Shown here piece after piece: positions 16,057 through 24,919 of a DNA stretch of 64,000 nucleotides. Below the pieces are notes generated by a model that saw only the letters and a program-made list of their open reading frames with translations, was not told the DNA's origin and searched no databases. Origin of the DNA: Spiribacter salinus M19-40 (GTDB lineage: Bacteria > Pseudomonadota > Gammaproteobacteria > Nitrococcales > Nitrococcaceae); the NCBI RefSeq assembly GCF_000319575.2, contig NC_021291.1, positions 744,001 to 808,000 on the forward strand, given 5' to 3'. The position numbers and the translations under genes are program-made. Numbering within the stretch: the stretch's first letter is position 1; each line of letters starts with the position of its first letter.

Positions 16057-17223
16057 TCAGGCCGGCACCCTGGGTAATCCGCGCGCGAGCGGCAGGACGA
16101 GGGCGCTGTAGATCAGTATCGGGATGATCGCCATGCCCGGCACGCCCATCCGATCCGCAATGAATCCACCCCCCAATGGAACAACGAAGTTGATGACAGC
16201 GCCGATGCCGAACATGCCGGCAGCGAGTGCGGCGGTGGCGTTGCCTCGGGTATAGAGCGGCGGTAGCCCCACCATGAGAATGAGGGTCATGCCAGCGGCC
16301 AGCCCAGCCGGGGCGAGTGCCAGTAACCCGGGTACGCCGGGGACAAGCACGAAAATCGTGAGAAATCCGACACCCCCGATCATCAAGGTAATGAGCGGTG
16401 TTGGCCGGCCCGTCCAGCGACTCGCCAACCAGAACATGAGCAACGAGGCCAGCAGCTGGGTGCCGTTCAGCAGGATCAGTCCGGCCGCGAGGAGTTCGGT
16501 CTCACCCCGACCGGTGAGGACGCTACCCAGGTAGGCATTTGTGCCAAAAAACAATGATCCGCTGGCACCGAGCAGCGCACCGAGGCGCCAGACCAAGGGC
16601 CGGCGCCACTCGGGCATCCAGCTCCCCGTATCCTCATGGTCTGTCGCTGGCGAGCGCACGAGCGTCATCAGAGCCAGCGCCGGGATCAGGGCGGGGGCAG
16701 ACCAGTAGAGGAGGGCGAGGCGCCAGTCACCACCGGCTAGCGGCAGCATGACGGGGATAGTCAGGGTTGAGCCAAGGACCTCGCCCATGAGCATGCCGTT
16801 CATGTAAACGGCCGTGCCGAATGCAATGCGCTGGGGACACCATTGAGTCAGTAGTGTCGGAAGCGCGGGTTGGACAGCCGCGATGGCGATCCCCATTGCC
16901 GCGGTGGCCGCGAACAACAGGGGGATTTCGCCCGCGCCGCGCAGGGCAGAGGTAAATGCGATCAGTACCAGCGCGCCGGCCAGGGTGTTGCGGGCCCCAA
17001 TGCGGCTGATGGTGTATGACGCAGCAATGGCAGCCACGGCCAACATGAGAATCGGCAAGGTGGTGAGTGACCCGGTGGCCGCCTGACCAAGGCCCAGGTC
17101 ATTGGCGATGACCGGCGCCAATGGCGGCGCGACCATCACGGTAAGCCGCAGATACAAGCCCGAGCCCCATAACAGGATCATCACCAGCCAGACAGAGGGA
17201 CCTTCGTGATCACGCTGGGTCAT
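16057..17223 (-). CDS. MFS transporter, CynX/NimT type
   Basis: 388 residues with about 12 hydrophobic helices. The first is LVMILLWGSGLYLRLTVMVAPPLAPVI, and the residues that follow (LGLGQAATGSLTTLPIL) fit the CynX/NimT (cyanate/2-nitroimidazole) group. Substrate unknown. GGGAG lies 5 nt before ATG 17223. It ends 6 nt from the convergent methyltransferase gene. Confidence 0.82.
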   Translation of the reverse strand: MTQRDHEGPSVWLVMILLWGSGLYLRLTVMVAPPLAPVIANDLGLGQAATGSLTTLPILMLAVAAIAASYTISRIGARNTLAGALVLIAFTSALRGAGEIPLLFAATAAMGIAIAAVQPALPTLLTQWCPQRIAFGTAVYMNGMLMGEVLGSTLTIPVMLPLAGGDWRLALLYWSAPALIPALALMTLVRSPATDHEDTGSWMPEWRRPLVWRLGALLGASGSLFFGTNAYLGSVLTGRGETELLAAGLILLNGTQLLASLLMFWLASRWTGRPTPLITLMIGGVGFLTIFVLVPGVPGLLALAPAGLAAGMTLILMVGLPPLYTRGNATAALAAGMFGIGAVINFVVPLGGGFIADRMGVPGMAIIPILIYSALVLPLARGLPRVPA

Positions 17224-17286
17224 GCGGGCTCCCGACGAACAAACCTGTACACTTTAGCACTGCTTTACTGAGCGTGGAGGCCGGCC

Positions 17287-17526
17287 ATGCGGATACTCAA
17301 AGATGAGGCGGGCGTTACCTGGCGTATAGATGTGCTCGCTGCCTCCTATGGGGTGGTTTATCTGATTTTTAGCGCGGAGGCTGCTGGGCCGGTGCGCAAA
17401 GCACCGATCGATGTTGCCTCCGAGCTCGACGCCAGCGCCGAACTGGTCAAGATGTCAGAGCCTACACTCCAGCAGTTGCTCACCGACTCGACGCCCTTTG
17501 AGGAAACATCCCCTCTTGGCTTCTAG
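17287..17526 (+). CDS. Small conserved-type hypothetical protein
   Basis: 79 residues with no membrane segment or motif I recognise; it begins MRILKDEAGVTWRIDV and has an acidic C-terminal half. GGAGG lies 6 nt before the ATG, so translation is likely. Its end overlaps the start of the next gene, suggesting a coupled pair. Confidence 0.65.
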   Translation: MRILKDEAGVTWRIDVLAASYGVVYLIFSAEAAGPVRKAPIDVASELDASAELVKMSEPTLQQLLTDSTPFEETSPLGF

Positions 17527-17779
17527 CGATCATCCCGAGCCAGCCTATCCCGGGGGTGTGATTGACCTGCGCCTGCATCAAGCGCGGGAGCGGCTTGGGC
17601 TTGTTGAACAGGCCCTAGAGACCGTCCGAGCCGGTGAGGATCTCTTGCTCGTCTTTCACGAGCCGCCCGCCCGCCTTGCCGGGCACATTGAGACCCGCTA
17701 TCCGGGCCGGTTCGAGGTAACACCCGTGACCGAAGGCCCGGAGGTCTGGACACTCCGCGTTCATCCCCGTGGTGATTGA
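17516..17779 (+). CDS. DUF2249-like small protein
   Basis: About 87 residues from TTG 17516, which has GAGGA 11 nt upstream and overlaps the preceding gene. The core, from VIDLRLHQARERLGL to FHEPPARLAGHIETRYPG and VWTLRVHP, resembles DUF2249 domains (TusA-related fold: helix, strand, 'HEPP/DREP' loop). The TusA cysteine is absent, so sulfur transfer is not implied. A longer start at 17411 would largely overlap the upstream gene and is unlikely. It overlaps epd convergently by 19 nt. Confidence 0.6.
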   Translation: MASSDHPEPAYPGGVIDLRLHQARERLGLVEQALETVRAGEDLLLVFHEPPARLAGHIETRYPGRFEVTPVTEGPEVWTLRVHPRGD

Positions 17780-18792
17780 TCCAGCTGGGTGAGCTGCAGG
17801 GCGATATCGACCATCCGGTTGGCAAATCCCCACTCATTGTCAAACCAGCACAAAAGTTTCACGACGCGGTCGTCGACCACTCGTATCTGTGTGAGATCGA
17901 CGATGCCTGAGCGTGGGTCATGCGCAAAATCCACTGAGCTGACCGGGTCATCGCAGACGCCGAGTCGATCTCGCCATGTGGCGCTCGCGGCGTCGGTCAG
18001 CGCCTGCTCAACCGCAGCCCGCGTGGTGGGTTGTTCGACCACGACAGTGATATCCATGGCGGAAACCGCCGTTGTCGGCAAGCGCAGGTGTGTGCAATCA
18101 ATTCGGCCCTCCAACTCGGGTTTGAGTCGCGTAATCCCCCGAGCGAGCGCGGTGTCCACCGGGACCATGCCGTTCAGTGCTGCGCGGGTCAGGCGCAGGC
18201 TATTGCTGCGAAGGGTGTCCGTCACCGGCTGGTCGTTCATCGCTGCATGCAGGGTCGTGGCCGTTCCATGCCGGAACCCGAACGACGCCTGGAGGATATC
18301 AAGGAGGGGTAACAGGCAGTTGGTGGTGCATGACCCGGCTGACAGGATCCGGTGGCTCGAGCGGATCGCTTCGTGATTGAAGCCGTGGATGACCGTGATA
18401 TCCATATCCGGCGTGGCGGGCTGGGAGAACAGAATCCGTCGTGAGCCCGCATCCAGATGGGCTTGCCCCGCGCTGCGGTCAGCGTTGAGACCGGTGCACT
18501 CCAGCACCAGATCGATGCCAAGCGCTTCCCAGGGAAGGTGTGCGGGCTCCTGGCCCGGCAACAGCCGAATGGCCTGGTCGTCGACGATCAGATGGCTTGG
18601 GTCATGGGAAACGGCACGCTTGAATGGCCCGTGGCTACTGTCATAACGGGTCAGCAGCGCAACCGCCTCGGGGTCAGCCGGCTCGTTAATGGCGACCAAG
18701 TGCAGGGGGGCCGTGTCCGCGCGCTCATGGATCGCCCGCAGAATACTCCGGCCTATGCGCCCATAGCCGTTGATCGCCACGCTTGCGCTCAT
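17761..18792 (-). CDS. epd: Erythrose-4-phosphate dehydrogenase / GAPDH-family enzyme
   Basis: 343 residues. NAD-binding N-terminus AINGYGRIGRSILRA and catalytic Cys155 in AGSCTTNCL. The sequence HAAMNDQPVTD is close to the HSAMNDQ motif of Epd (GapB) rather than the HAYTGDQ of glycolytic GAPDH. Epd oxidises erythrose-4-phosphate toward pyridoxal 5'-phosphate synthesis. Activity on glyceraldehyde-3-phosphate cannot be excluded from sequence. The usual pgk or transketolase neighbours are absent. Divergent from the VIT gene. Confidence 0.8.
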   Translation of the reverse strand: MSASVAINGYGRIGRSILRAIHERADTAPLHLVAINEPADPEAVALLTRYDSSHGPFKRAVSHDPSHLIVDDQAIRLLPGQEPAHLPWEALGIDLVLECTGLNADRSAGQAHLDAGSRRILFSQPATPDMDITVIHGFNHEAIRSSHRILSAGSCTTNCLLPLLDILQASFGFRHGTATTLHAAMNDQPVTDTLRSNSLRLTRAALNGMVPVDTALARGITRLKPELEGRIDCTHLRLPTTAVSAMDITVVVEQPTTRAAVEQALTDAASATWRDRLGVCDDPVSSVDFAHDPRSGIVDLTQIRVVDDRVVKLLCWFDNEWGFANRMVDIALQLTQLDQSPRG

Positions 18793-18872
18793 GTCTGTTC
18801 GACGCCCCCGACAAAGAAAATCGACTGTGGCATGCTTGCCTTTTCGCGGCAGGATACGCAGGCGCGGCAGAG

Positions 18873-19631
18873 ATGTCAGATTTGGAGCATAGCCACCATC
18901 CCGAGGCCATTCGCCAACGTCTGGACGAGGGCCGAAAGCCCAGTTACCTGCGGGATGCCATCCTGGGCGGTATCGATGGTTGCGTGACCACGTTTGCCGT
19001 GGTGGCGAGTGTGGCTGGAGCGGGGCTGCCCGGGTTGATCGCGCTGAGCCTGGGTCTGGCCAGTCTCATTGCCGATGGCTTTAGCATGGGTATTAGCAAC
19101 TACCAAGGCGTTAAGAGCGACCGGGATGCCGTGGACCAGGCGCGTCGTACCGAAAATCGCCATATCCGCCAGGTGCCGGATGGGGAGCGCGAGGAAATCC
19201 GGCAGATTTTTGCGCGCAAGGGCTTCGAGGGAGACGTGCTGGAGCGCATTGTGACCACGATTTCTGCTGATGAGTCGCTGTGGGTCGATACCATGCTGCG
19301 TGAGGAGCATGGCCTGGAGCTTGAGGGCGCGAACCCCACGCGTGCCGCGCTCTGGACGTTTGGCGCATTCGTCCTGGTCGGCTCTGTTCCCCTGCTGCCC
19401 TTTCTCTTACCCGCCCTGGGTGTCGACATCGCTTTTGCGGTGAGCAGTCTGCTCACCGCGCTAACGTTTTTCGGCATCGGTTTTATGAAAGGCGTGGTCC
19501 TGGGCGAGGGACGATGGCGCGCCGGCCTCGAGACGTTGCTAATGGGTGGGGGTGCGGCGATCATTGCCTACTTGGTCGGTGGCGTTTTTGAGCCCATGAT
19601 CACCGAGATGGGCCTTGCGGTAAGCCGCTAA
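18873..19631 (+). CDS. VIT1/CCC1 family metal ion transporter
   Basis: 252 residues. The N-terminal SYLRDAILGGIDGCVTTFAVV helix and DGFSMGISNY segment define the VIT/CCC1 family, which moves Fe2+ or Mn2+ across membranes. A cytoplasmic acidic region (about 80-145, EEIRQIFARKGF and EEHGLELEG) corresponds to the metal-binding domain, followed by three more helices. ATG 18873 is chosen because upstream residues lack family similarity; the ribosome site is weak. Substrate not resolved. Confidence 0.85.
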   Translation: MSDLEHSHHPEAIRQRLDEGRKPSYLRDAILGGIDGCVTTFAVVASVAGAGLPGLIALSLGLASLIADGFSMGISNYQGVKSDRDAVDQARRTENRHIRQVPDGEREEIRQIFARKGFEGDVLERIVTTISADESLWVDTMLREEHGLELEGANPTRAALWTFGAFVLVGSVPLLPFLLPALGVDIAFAVSSLLTALTFFGIGFMKGVVLGEGRWRAGLETLLMGGGAAIIAYLVGGVFEPMITEMGLAVSR

Positions 19632-19662
19632 TCCAATTCAACAGTGACGGGAGGAACCCACC

Positions 19663-20130
19663 ATGTCGAAGCGTCCTGCCATTATTCTTGTGCCGGTTGA
19701 CGGCTCGGACGGCGCCAACGAATCGGCGGCCTATGCCGCCGGTTTGGCGGAGGCGCTTAATGTGCCACTGCGCTTGCTGTTCGCCTTTCCTCGGGATCCG
19801 GTCGATATGTTCGGCGTGCCGACCGAGGCGCCCCAGCGCGATGAACTCGAGTACTTCTCGCCGGATGCCTTTGCCCGGCTTCGTGACAGAAGTGCTCGCC
19901 AAGCCTTTGATACGGCGCGCCAGGCCATTGGCCAGTCGCAGAACAGCGTTGAAGAGACCATCCTGGCGGGCAGCCCGGCCGAGGCCATCGTGGAGCACGC
20001 CGGTCAGACGACAGACCCCATGATCGTCATTGGCAGTCGTGGGCTGAGTGGCTTTAAAGAGATGCTGCTGGGCAGCGTCAGTCAGCGAGTCCTGCACCGA
20101 GCGGGTTGCCCAGTGACCGTTGTACGCTGA
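19663..20130 (+). CDS. Universal stress protein (UspA family)
   Basis: 155 residues, single Usp domain. The nucleotide-binding pattern G-x2-G-x9-G-S is visible in GSRGLSGFKEMLLGSVSQ, with the N-terminal ILVPVDGSDGA strand, so it is probably an ATP-binding type. GGGAGG lies upstream of ATG 19663. It follows the VIT transporter gene by 31 nt and may share its transcript. Confidence 0.9.
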   Translation: MSKRPAIILVPVDGSDGANESAAYAAGLAEALNVPLRLLFAFPRDPVDMFGVPTEAPQRDELEYFSPDAFARLRDRSARQAFDTARQAIGQSQNSVEETILAGSPAEAIVEHAGQTTDPMIVIGSRGLSGFKEMLLGSVSQRVLHRAGCPVTVVR

Positions 20131-20138
20131 TCGGTTGT

Positions 20139-20654
20139 ATGCAGCCCGCCGATGACGCGCGATTGCATGAGCTGACCGGACAGCTTGCGGAGACGCTCCT
20201 TGGGCGCGCGCTACAGCTTGTCACCGCGGAGTCCTGCACCGGGGGCTGGCTGGCAAAGCTCTGCACCGATCGGCCGGGTAGCTCGCGGTGGTTCGCCCAT
20301 GGGGTGGTGACCTACAGCAATGCGGCTAAACAACGCCTCCTGGGGGTTTCCGAGACGGCATTGGATCAGGATGGCGCGGTCAGTCAGTCGGTTGTTGAGG
20401 CCATGGCCTCAGGCGCTAAAGCGGATGATCCCGGTGTCGTGACAGTCGCGATCAGCGGTGTAGCCGGTCCCGAAGGCGGTACCGCTGAAAAGCCGGTGGG
20501 TCTGGTCTGGTGCGCCTGGGCCCTACCCGGCGGGCGGGTCATGTCGGCGGCTGAGCAGTTTGCTGGTGATCGGGATGCCGTACGACGTCAGGCGCTCGTC
20601 CTGGCCCTGACTGGATTGCTGAGTCGGCTTGGCGAGGCACCGCACACCGGATAA
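20139..20654 (+). CDS. pncC: Nicotinamide-nucleotide amidohydrolase PncC (CinA C-terminal family)
   Basis: 171 residues from ATG 20139. Stand-alone CinA C-terminal domain with ESCTGGWL (catalytic Ser region), VVTYSNAAKQRLLGV and GVAGPEGGTAEKPVGLVW. PncC deamidates nicotinamide mononucleotide to nicotinate mononucleotide in NAD recycling. It lies directly before recA, the position of pncC/ygaD in many gammaproteobacteria. Confidence 0.92.
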   Translation: MQPADDARLHELTGQLAETLLGRALQLVTAESCTGGWLAKLCTDRPGSSRWFAHGVVTYSNAAKQRLLGVSETALDQDGAVSQSVVEAMASGAKADDPGVVTVAISGVAGPEGGTAEKPVGLVWCAWALPGGRVMSAAEQFAGDRDAVRRQALVLALTGLLSRLGEAPHTG

Positions 20655-20669
20655 TCGGCGTCGATTGCG

Positions 20670-20699
20670 GACCCGGCGGGGTGGGCGCTCTGCCGGGTC
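20670..20699 (+). repeat. Inverted repeat between pncC and recA
   Basis: An 8-bp perfect inverted repeat (GACCCGGC / GCCGGGTC) with a 14-nt loop. No T-run follows, so it is not a standard intrinsic terminator. It lies just upstream of a possible recA -10 element GATAAT (20705-20710) and could act on recA expression or mark the pncC transcript end (inference). Confidence 0.45.
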
Positions 20700-20750
20700 T
20701 GTGGGATAATTAAGCTTCTTTTTCGTAGCGTCGCAGGCCAAGGAATCAGC

Positions 20751-21803
20751 ATGGACAACGATCGCAAGAAAGCCCTGGGTGCGGCACTCGGGCAGATTGA
20801 AAAGCAGTTCGGTAAGGGTGCGGTGATGCGCATGGGCGACGCCCGTGCCGTCGGGAATATCCCCGTTATCTCGACGGGCTCACTGACGCTTGACATTGCG
20901 CTGGGTGTCGGGGGCATACCACGCGGCCGAGTCGTCGAGATCTATGGGCCGGAATCGTCCGGTAAGACAACCTTAACGCTGCAGGCCATTGCCGAGGCGC
21001 AGCGCGCAGGCGGGACCGCGGCGTTCGTGGATGCCGAGCATGCCCTTGATCCGGACTACGCGGGCAAGCTCGGTGTGGATGTTGATGAGTTGCTGGTCTC
21101 TCAGCCCGATACGGGTGAACAGGCCCTTGAGATCGCGGACATGCTGGTGCGCTCCAGTGCGGTGGACATCGTCGTGGTCGACTCGGTCGCCGCACTAACA
21201 CCCAAAGCCGAGATCGAAGGCGAGATGGGTGACTCCCACGTCGGGCTGCAGGCTCGGCTGATGTCGCAGGCGCTGCGCAAGCTCACTGCCAACATCAAGC
21301 GCTCGAATACCACGGTGATCTTCATCAACCAGATCCGCATGAAGATCGGCGTCATGTTCGGTAGTCCAGAGACCACAACGGGCGGGAACGCGCTGAAGTT
21401 CTACTCCTCGGTTCGCATGGATATCCGCCGCATCGGCGCCATTAAGAAGGGCGATGAGGTGATCGGCAACGAAACGCGGGTCAAGGTGGTGAAAAACAAG
21501 ATGGCCCCGCCATTCCGTCAGGCCGAATTCGAGATCCTCTATGGCGAGGGCATCTCCCAGGAAGGTGAACTCATCGACCTTGGGGTCAAGGAAGGCCTGA
21601 TCGAGAAATCCGGCGCCTGGTATAGCTATAACGGGGACCGGATCGGGCAGGGCAAGGACAATGTCCGCAATCATCTCAAAGAGCATCCGGCGATTGCCGA
21701 TGAGCTGCGGCAGGTCCTGCGTGAGCGGCTGCTGCCAAAGCCAGCCGGCGGGCAGACCGACTCCACAGAGGCCGAGCCGAATGAGGCCGATGCCGACGCC
21801 TGA
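20751..21803 (+). CDS. recA: Recombinase RecA
   Basis: 350 residues. P-loop GPESSGKT at 66-73, [23 protein letters not shown]-binding loop region, and an acidic C-terminal tail. Performs homologous strand exchange and activates the SOS response. Length and sequence are those of a complete proteobacterial RecA. The upstream region has a possible -10 (GATAAT) but no clean LexA box. Confidence 0.98.
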   Translation: MDNDRKKALGAALGQIEKQFGKGAVMRMGDARAVGNIPVISTGSLTLDIALGVGGIPRGRVVEIYGPESSGKTTLTLQAIAEAQRAGGTAAFVDAEHALDPDYAGKLGVDVDELLVSQPDTGEQALEIADMLVRSSAVDIVVVDSVAALTPKAEIEGEMGDSHVGLQARLMSQALRKLTANIKRSNTTVIFINQIRMKIGVMFGSPETTTGGNALKFYSSVRMDIRRIGAIKKGDEVIGNETRVKVVKNKMAPPFRQAEFEILYGEGISQEGELIDLGVKEGLIEKSGAWYSYNGDRIGQGKDNVRNHLKEHPAIADELRQVLRERLLPKPAGGQTDSTEAEPNEADADA

Positions 21804-21808
21804 GCCCG

Positions 21809-22282
21809 ATGCAAGACGATAACAGTGATGCGGCGGTTCGCGAGCAGTGCATCCGGCTGCTCGCCCGCCGCGAGCACTCCCGCCAGGAGCTGCGTGCAAA
21901 ATTGGCGCAGCGTGACTATGACCGTGATGTCTCTGATCGGGTACTCGATGAACTGGCCGCTGAGCGTCTTTTAAGTGACGAGCGCTTTACTGAGCAGTTT
22001 GTTCGCCAGCGTCTGGAGGCCGGGTACGGCCCGGTCAAAATTCGGGCCGATCTTGCTGAGCGAGGCATCGGCGGTGATCTGGCCGCGCCTCAACTTGATT
22101 TGGGCGACGATGAATGGCGCGAGCGCTGTCGTGCGGCCTGGGAGCGGCGATTTGGCGCGGCACCTGGCGATCGCCAGGAATGGGGCAAACAGGCACGCTT
22201 TCTGGCCAACCGGGGCTTTAGCGGCGATCATGTAACGCGAGTGCTGGCGCAGGTAAGCGAAAGCGACGACAACACACCTTAA
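21809..22282 (+). CDS. recX: Regulatory protein RecX
   Basis: 157 residues, tandem three-helix repeats typical of RecX (CIRLLARREHSRQELRAKL, LLSDERFTEQFVRQRLEAGYGP, QARFLANRGFSGDHVTRVL). It limits RecA filament growth. It starts 5 nt after recA and is probably translated from the same mRNA. Confidence 0.93.
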   Translation: MQDDNSDAAVREQCIRLLARREHSRQELRAKLAQRDYDRDVSDRVLDELAAERLLSDERFTEQFVRQRLEAGYGPVKIRADLAERGIGGDLAAPQLDLGDDEWRERCRAAWERRFGAAPGDRQEWGKQARFLANRGFSGDHVTRVLAQVSESDDNTP

Positions 22283-22294
22283 AAGCGAATAGGC

Positions 22295-24898
22295 ATGACA
22301 AGAACGAGCGCCGAGATTCGAACCGCCTTTCAGCAGTTTTTCGCCGAGCGGGGCCACGAGGTCGTTCCGAGCGGATCGCTGGTGCCGGGCAACGACCCGA
22401 CGCTGCTTTTTACCAATGCGGGCATGGTGCCATTCAAAGAGGTTTTCCTGGGGCGGGAAGATCGTCCATATCAGCGCGCGGTTTCCTCGCAGCGCTGCGT
22501 CAGGGCCGGCGGCAAGCACAACGACCTGGAAAACGTCGGGTACACCGCACGGCATCACACCTTCTTTGAAATGCTGGGCAACTTCAGCTTCGGCGACTAT
22601 TTCAAACGTGACGCCATACGCTATGCGTGGGCTTTTTTAACCGAGGTCCTTGAGCTACCGGCGGAACGTCTGTGGGTAACGGTTTACGAAGAGGATGATG
22701 AAGCTGCCGCGCTGTGGCTGGAGGACGTTGGTGTCGACCCTGCGCGTTTTTCGCGCATTGGTGCGGAAGACAATTTCTGGTCCATGGGTGATACCGGGCC
22801 GTGTGGGCCGTGCTCCGAGATTTTCTATGATCATGGCCCGGAAGTGGCGGGTGGCCCACCGGGGACACCGGAGGAGGATGGCGATCGTTACGTCGAGATC
22901 TGGAATCTCGTTTTCATGCAGTACGATCGCGGGGGCGATGGCGCTCTGACGCCGCTGCCAAAGCCCTCTATTGACACCGGTATGGGCCTTGAGCGAATCG
23001 CGGCCGTCGCCCAGGGCGTGACCAACAATTTTGATATTGATCTGTTCAAGCGCCTCGTTGCCGCCGCTGCCGAACTGGCCGGTACGCAAGATACCGAAGA
23101 CAGCTCTCTGCGAGTGATCGCCGATCACATCAGAGCCTGTGCGTTCCTCATCGTGGATGGGATTCTCCCGAGTAACGAAGGCCGCGGTTATGTGTTGCGC
23201 CGGATCATTCGGCGGGCCGTTCGCCATGGCTATAAACTCGGAATTGCCGAGCCGTTTTTCTATCGGCTCGTCGGCCCGCTCAATCAGGAAATGGGTGAGG
23301 CGTTCCCGGAACTCCCAGCCGCACAGGCAACGGTCGAGCGCGTCCTGCGACAGGAAGAAGAGCGCTTTCGCGAGACCCTTGAGCAGGGTCTGCGGCTGCT
23401 GGCTGATGACCTGGCCACCCTTGAGGGTGACACCATCCCTGGTGACACGGTGTTCAAGCTCTACGACACCTTCGGTTTTCCAGTAGACCTGACAGCGGAT
23501 GTGGCCCGCGAGCAGGGCCTACATCTCGACATGGCGGGCTTTGAATCGGCGATGTCCGCACAGCGTGAGCGGGCGAGAGCGGCCAGCACCTTCCGTGCAG
23601 AGTATGGGGGGGCCGCTGATTTCGGGGGCACCACGCACTTTAGTGGCTACGAAGTTAAAGAAGATGCCGCCGAGGTGATTGGCCTTTACCGCGATGGTGG
23701 CGCTGTTAACGCCTTACACGCTGGGGAAACCGGGATGGTGATTCTTGACCGGACGCCGTTCTACGCCGAGGCTGGTGGTCAGGTCGGTGATTCGGGGGAA
23801 TTACTGGCCCAGGGCGTTCACTTCGCGGTCGATGATACCCAGAAGTATGCCAATGCCCGTGGCCATATTGGCCGACTCACCGAGGGTGTTCTGCAGCTCG
23901 GTGATGCCGTTGATGCGCGCATTGATCAAGACCGCCGTCATCGGACCACGCTAAATCACACGGCAACGCACCTACTGCATGCCGCGCTGCGGGAGATACT
24001 CGGCGAGCATATCCACCAGAAGGGGTCACTGGTCGCGCCCGGTCGCCTGCGTTTTGATTTCTCGCATTTTGAACCGATTGCCACGGATGCCCTGCAGCGA
24101 ATCGAGTTACTGGTGAATGCATGGATTCGGCGGGATGAGGGGGCGGATATTTTCGAGACCGACTATGACAGCGCGGTCGAGCTTGGGGCGATGGCGCTGT
24201 TTGGCGAGAAGTATGGAGACCGGGTCCGTGTTGTGCGGTTCGGCGATTTCTCAACCGAACTGTGCGGTGGTTGCCATGTCCCCCGTACGGGTCGTATCGG
24301 CCTTTTCTCGATCACGACAGAGGCCGCTGTCTCCTCCGGCGTCCGTCGGATTGAGGCCGTCACCGGCGAGGCGGCGGTCGAGCAGCTACAGCAAGCGCGT
24401 GAGACGCTGAACAGCGCCGCGGATCGATTGAAGACCACACCTGATCAGCTGTTGCCACGCATCGACCAGGAAATCATCAAAAGCCGGGACCTTGACCGCG
24501 AGCTCGGGCGTCTGCAGCAGCGGCTTGCCACACAGGCCGGACAGTCCCTTGCGGATCAGGCCGAGGAGGTGGCGGGGGTCAAGGTCCTGGCGGTCAGTGT
24601 GGAGTCAGGCGGTGACTCGCTTCGGGAGACGGTGGATCAGCTGAAGAACCGCCTGGGCAGTGGGGTCGTGGTTCTCGCGGCGGTGGCCGACGGTAAGGTC
24701 CGTCTGGTCGCTGGCGTCACCAAGGACGTGACTGATCGCATCAAGGCGGGTGACTTGATTAACGTCGTCGCAGAGCCGGTTGGCGGGCGTGGCGGCGGGC
24801 GGCCCGATTTTGCCCAGGCCGGGGGTAGTCAACCGGAAGCGGTACCGGATGCATTGAAACAGGTGCTGCCCTGGGTGCGGGCGCGTCTTGAGCAATAA
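22295..24898 (+). CDS. alaS: Alanine-tRNA ligase
   Basis: 867 residues, full length. Class II catalytic core at the N-terminus ([33 protein letters not shown]), editing domain zinc motif HTATHLLH with the later CGGCH, and a C-terminal C-Ala domain with the glycine-rich [15 protein letters not shown]. Charges tRNA-Ala and edits mischarged Ser/Gly. In the conserved recA-recX-alaS order. Confidence 0.98.
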   Translation: MTRTSAEIRTAFQQFFAERGHEVVPSGSLVPGNDPTLLFTNAGMVPFKEVFLGREDRPYQRAVSSQRCVRAGGKHNDLENVGYTARHHTFFEMLGNFSFGDYFKRDAIRYAWAFLTEVLELPAERLWVTVYEEDDEAAALWLEDVGVDPARFSRIGAEDNFWSMGDTGPCGPCSEIFYDHGPEVAGGPPGTPEEDGDRYVEIWNLVFMQYDRGGDGALTPLPKPSIDTGMGLERIAAVAQGVTNNFDIDLFKRLVAAAAELAGTQDTEDSSLRVIADHIRACAFLIVDGILPSNEGRGYVLRRIIRRAVRHGYKLGIAEPFFYRLVGPLNQEMGEAFPELPAAQATVERVLRQEEERFRETLEQGLRLLADDLATLEGDTIPGDTVFKLYDTFGFPVDLTADVAREQGLHLDMAGFESAMSAQRERARAASTFRAEYGGAADFGGTTHFSGYEVKEDAAEVIGLYRDGGAVNALHAGETGMVILDRTPFYAEAGGQVGDSGELLAQGVHFAVDDTQKYANARGHIGRLTEGVLQLGDAVDARIDQDRRHRTTLNHTATHLLHAALREILGEHIHQKGSLVAPGRLRFDFSHFEPIATDALQRIELLVNAWIRRDEGADIFETDYDSAVELGAMALFGEKYGDRVRVVRFGDFSTELCGGCHVPRTGRIGLFSITTEAAVSSGVRRIEAVTGEAAVEQLQQARETLNSAADRLKTTPDQLLPRIDQEIIKSRDLDRELGRLQQRLATQAGQSLADQAEEVAGVKVLAVSVESGGDSLRETVDQLKNRLGSGVVVLAAVADGKVRLVAGVTKDVTDRIKAGDLINVVAEPVGGRGGGRPDFAQAGGSQPEAVPDALKQVLPWVRARLEQ

Positions 24899-24919
24899 CT
24901 TGGAGCGAGAAGGTAAAGC

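Noticed and set aside
20655-20750. LexA box before recA
   Set aside because: Only a CTG-N10-AAG near match; no CTGT-N8-ACAG.
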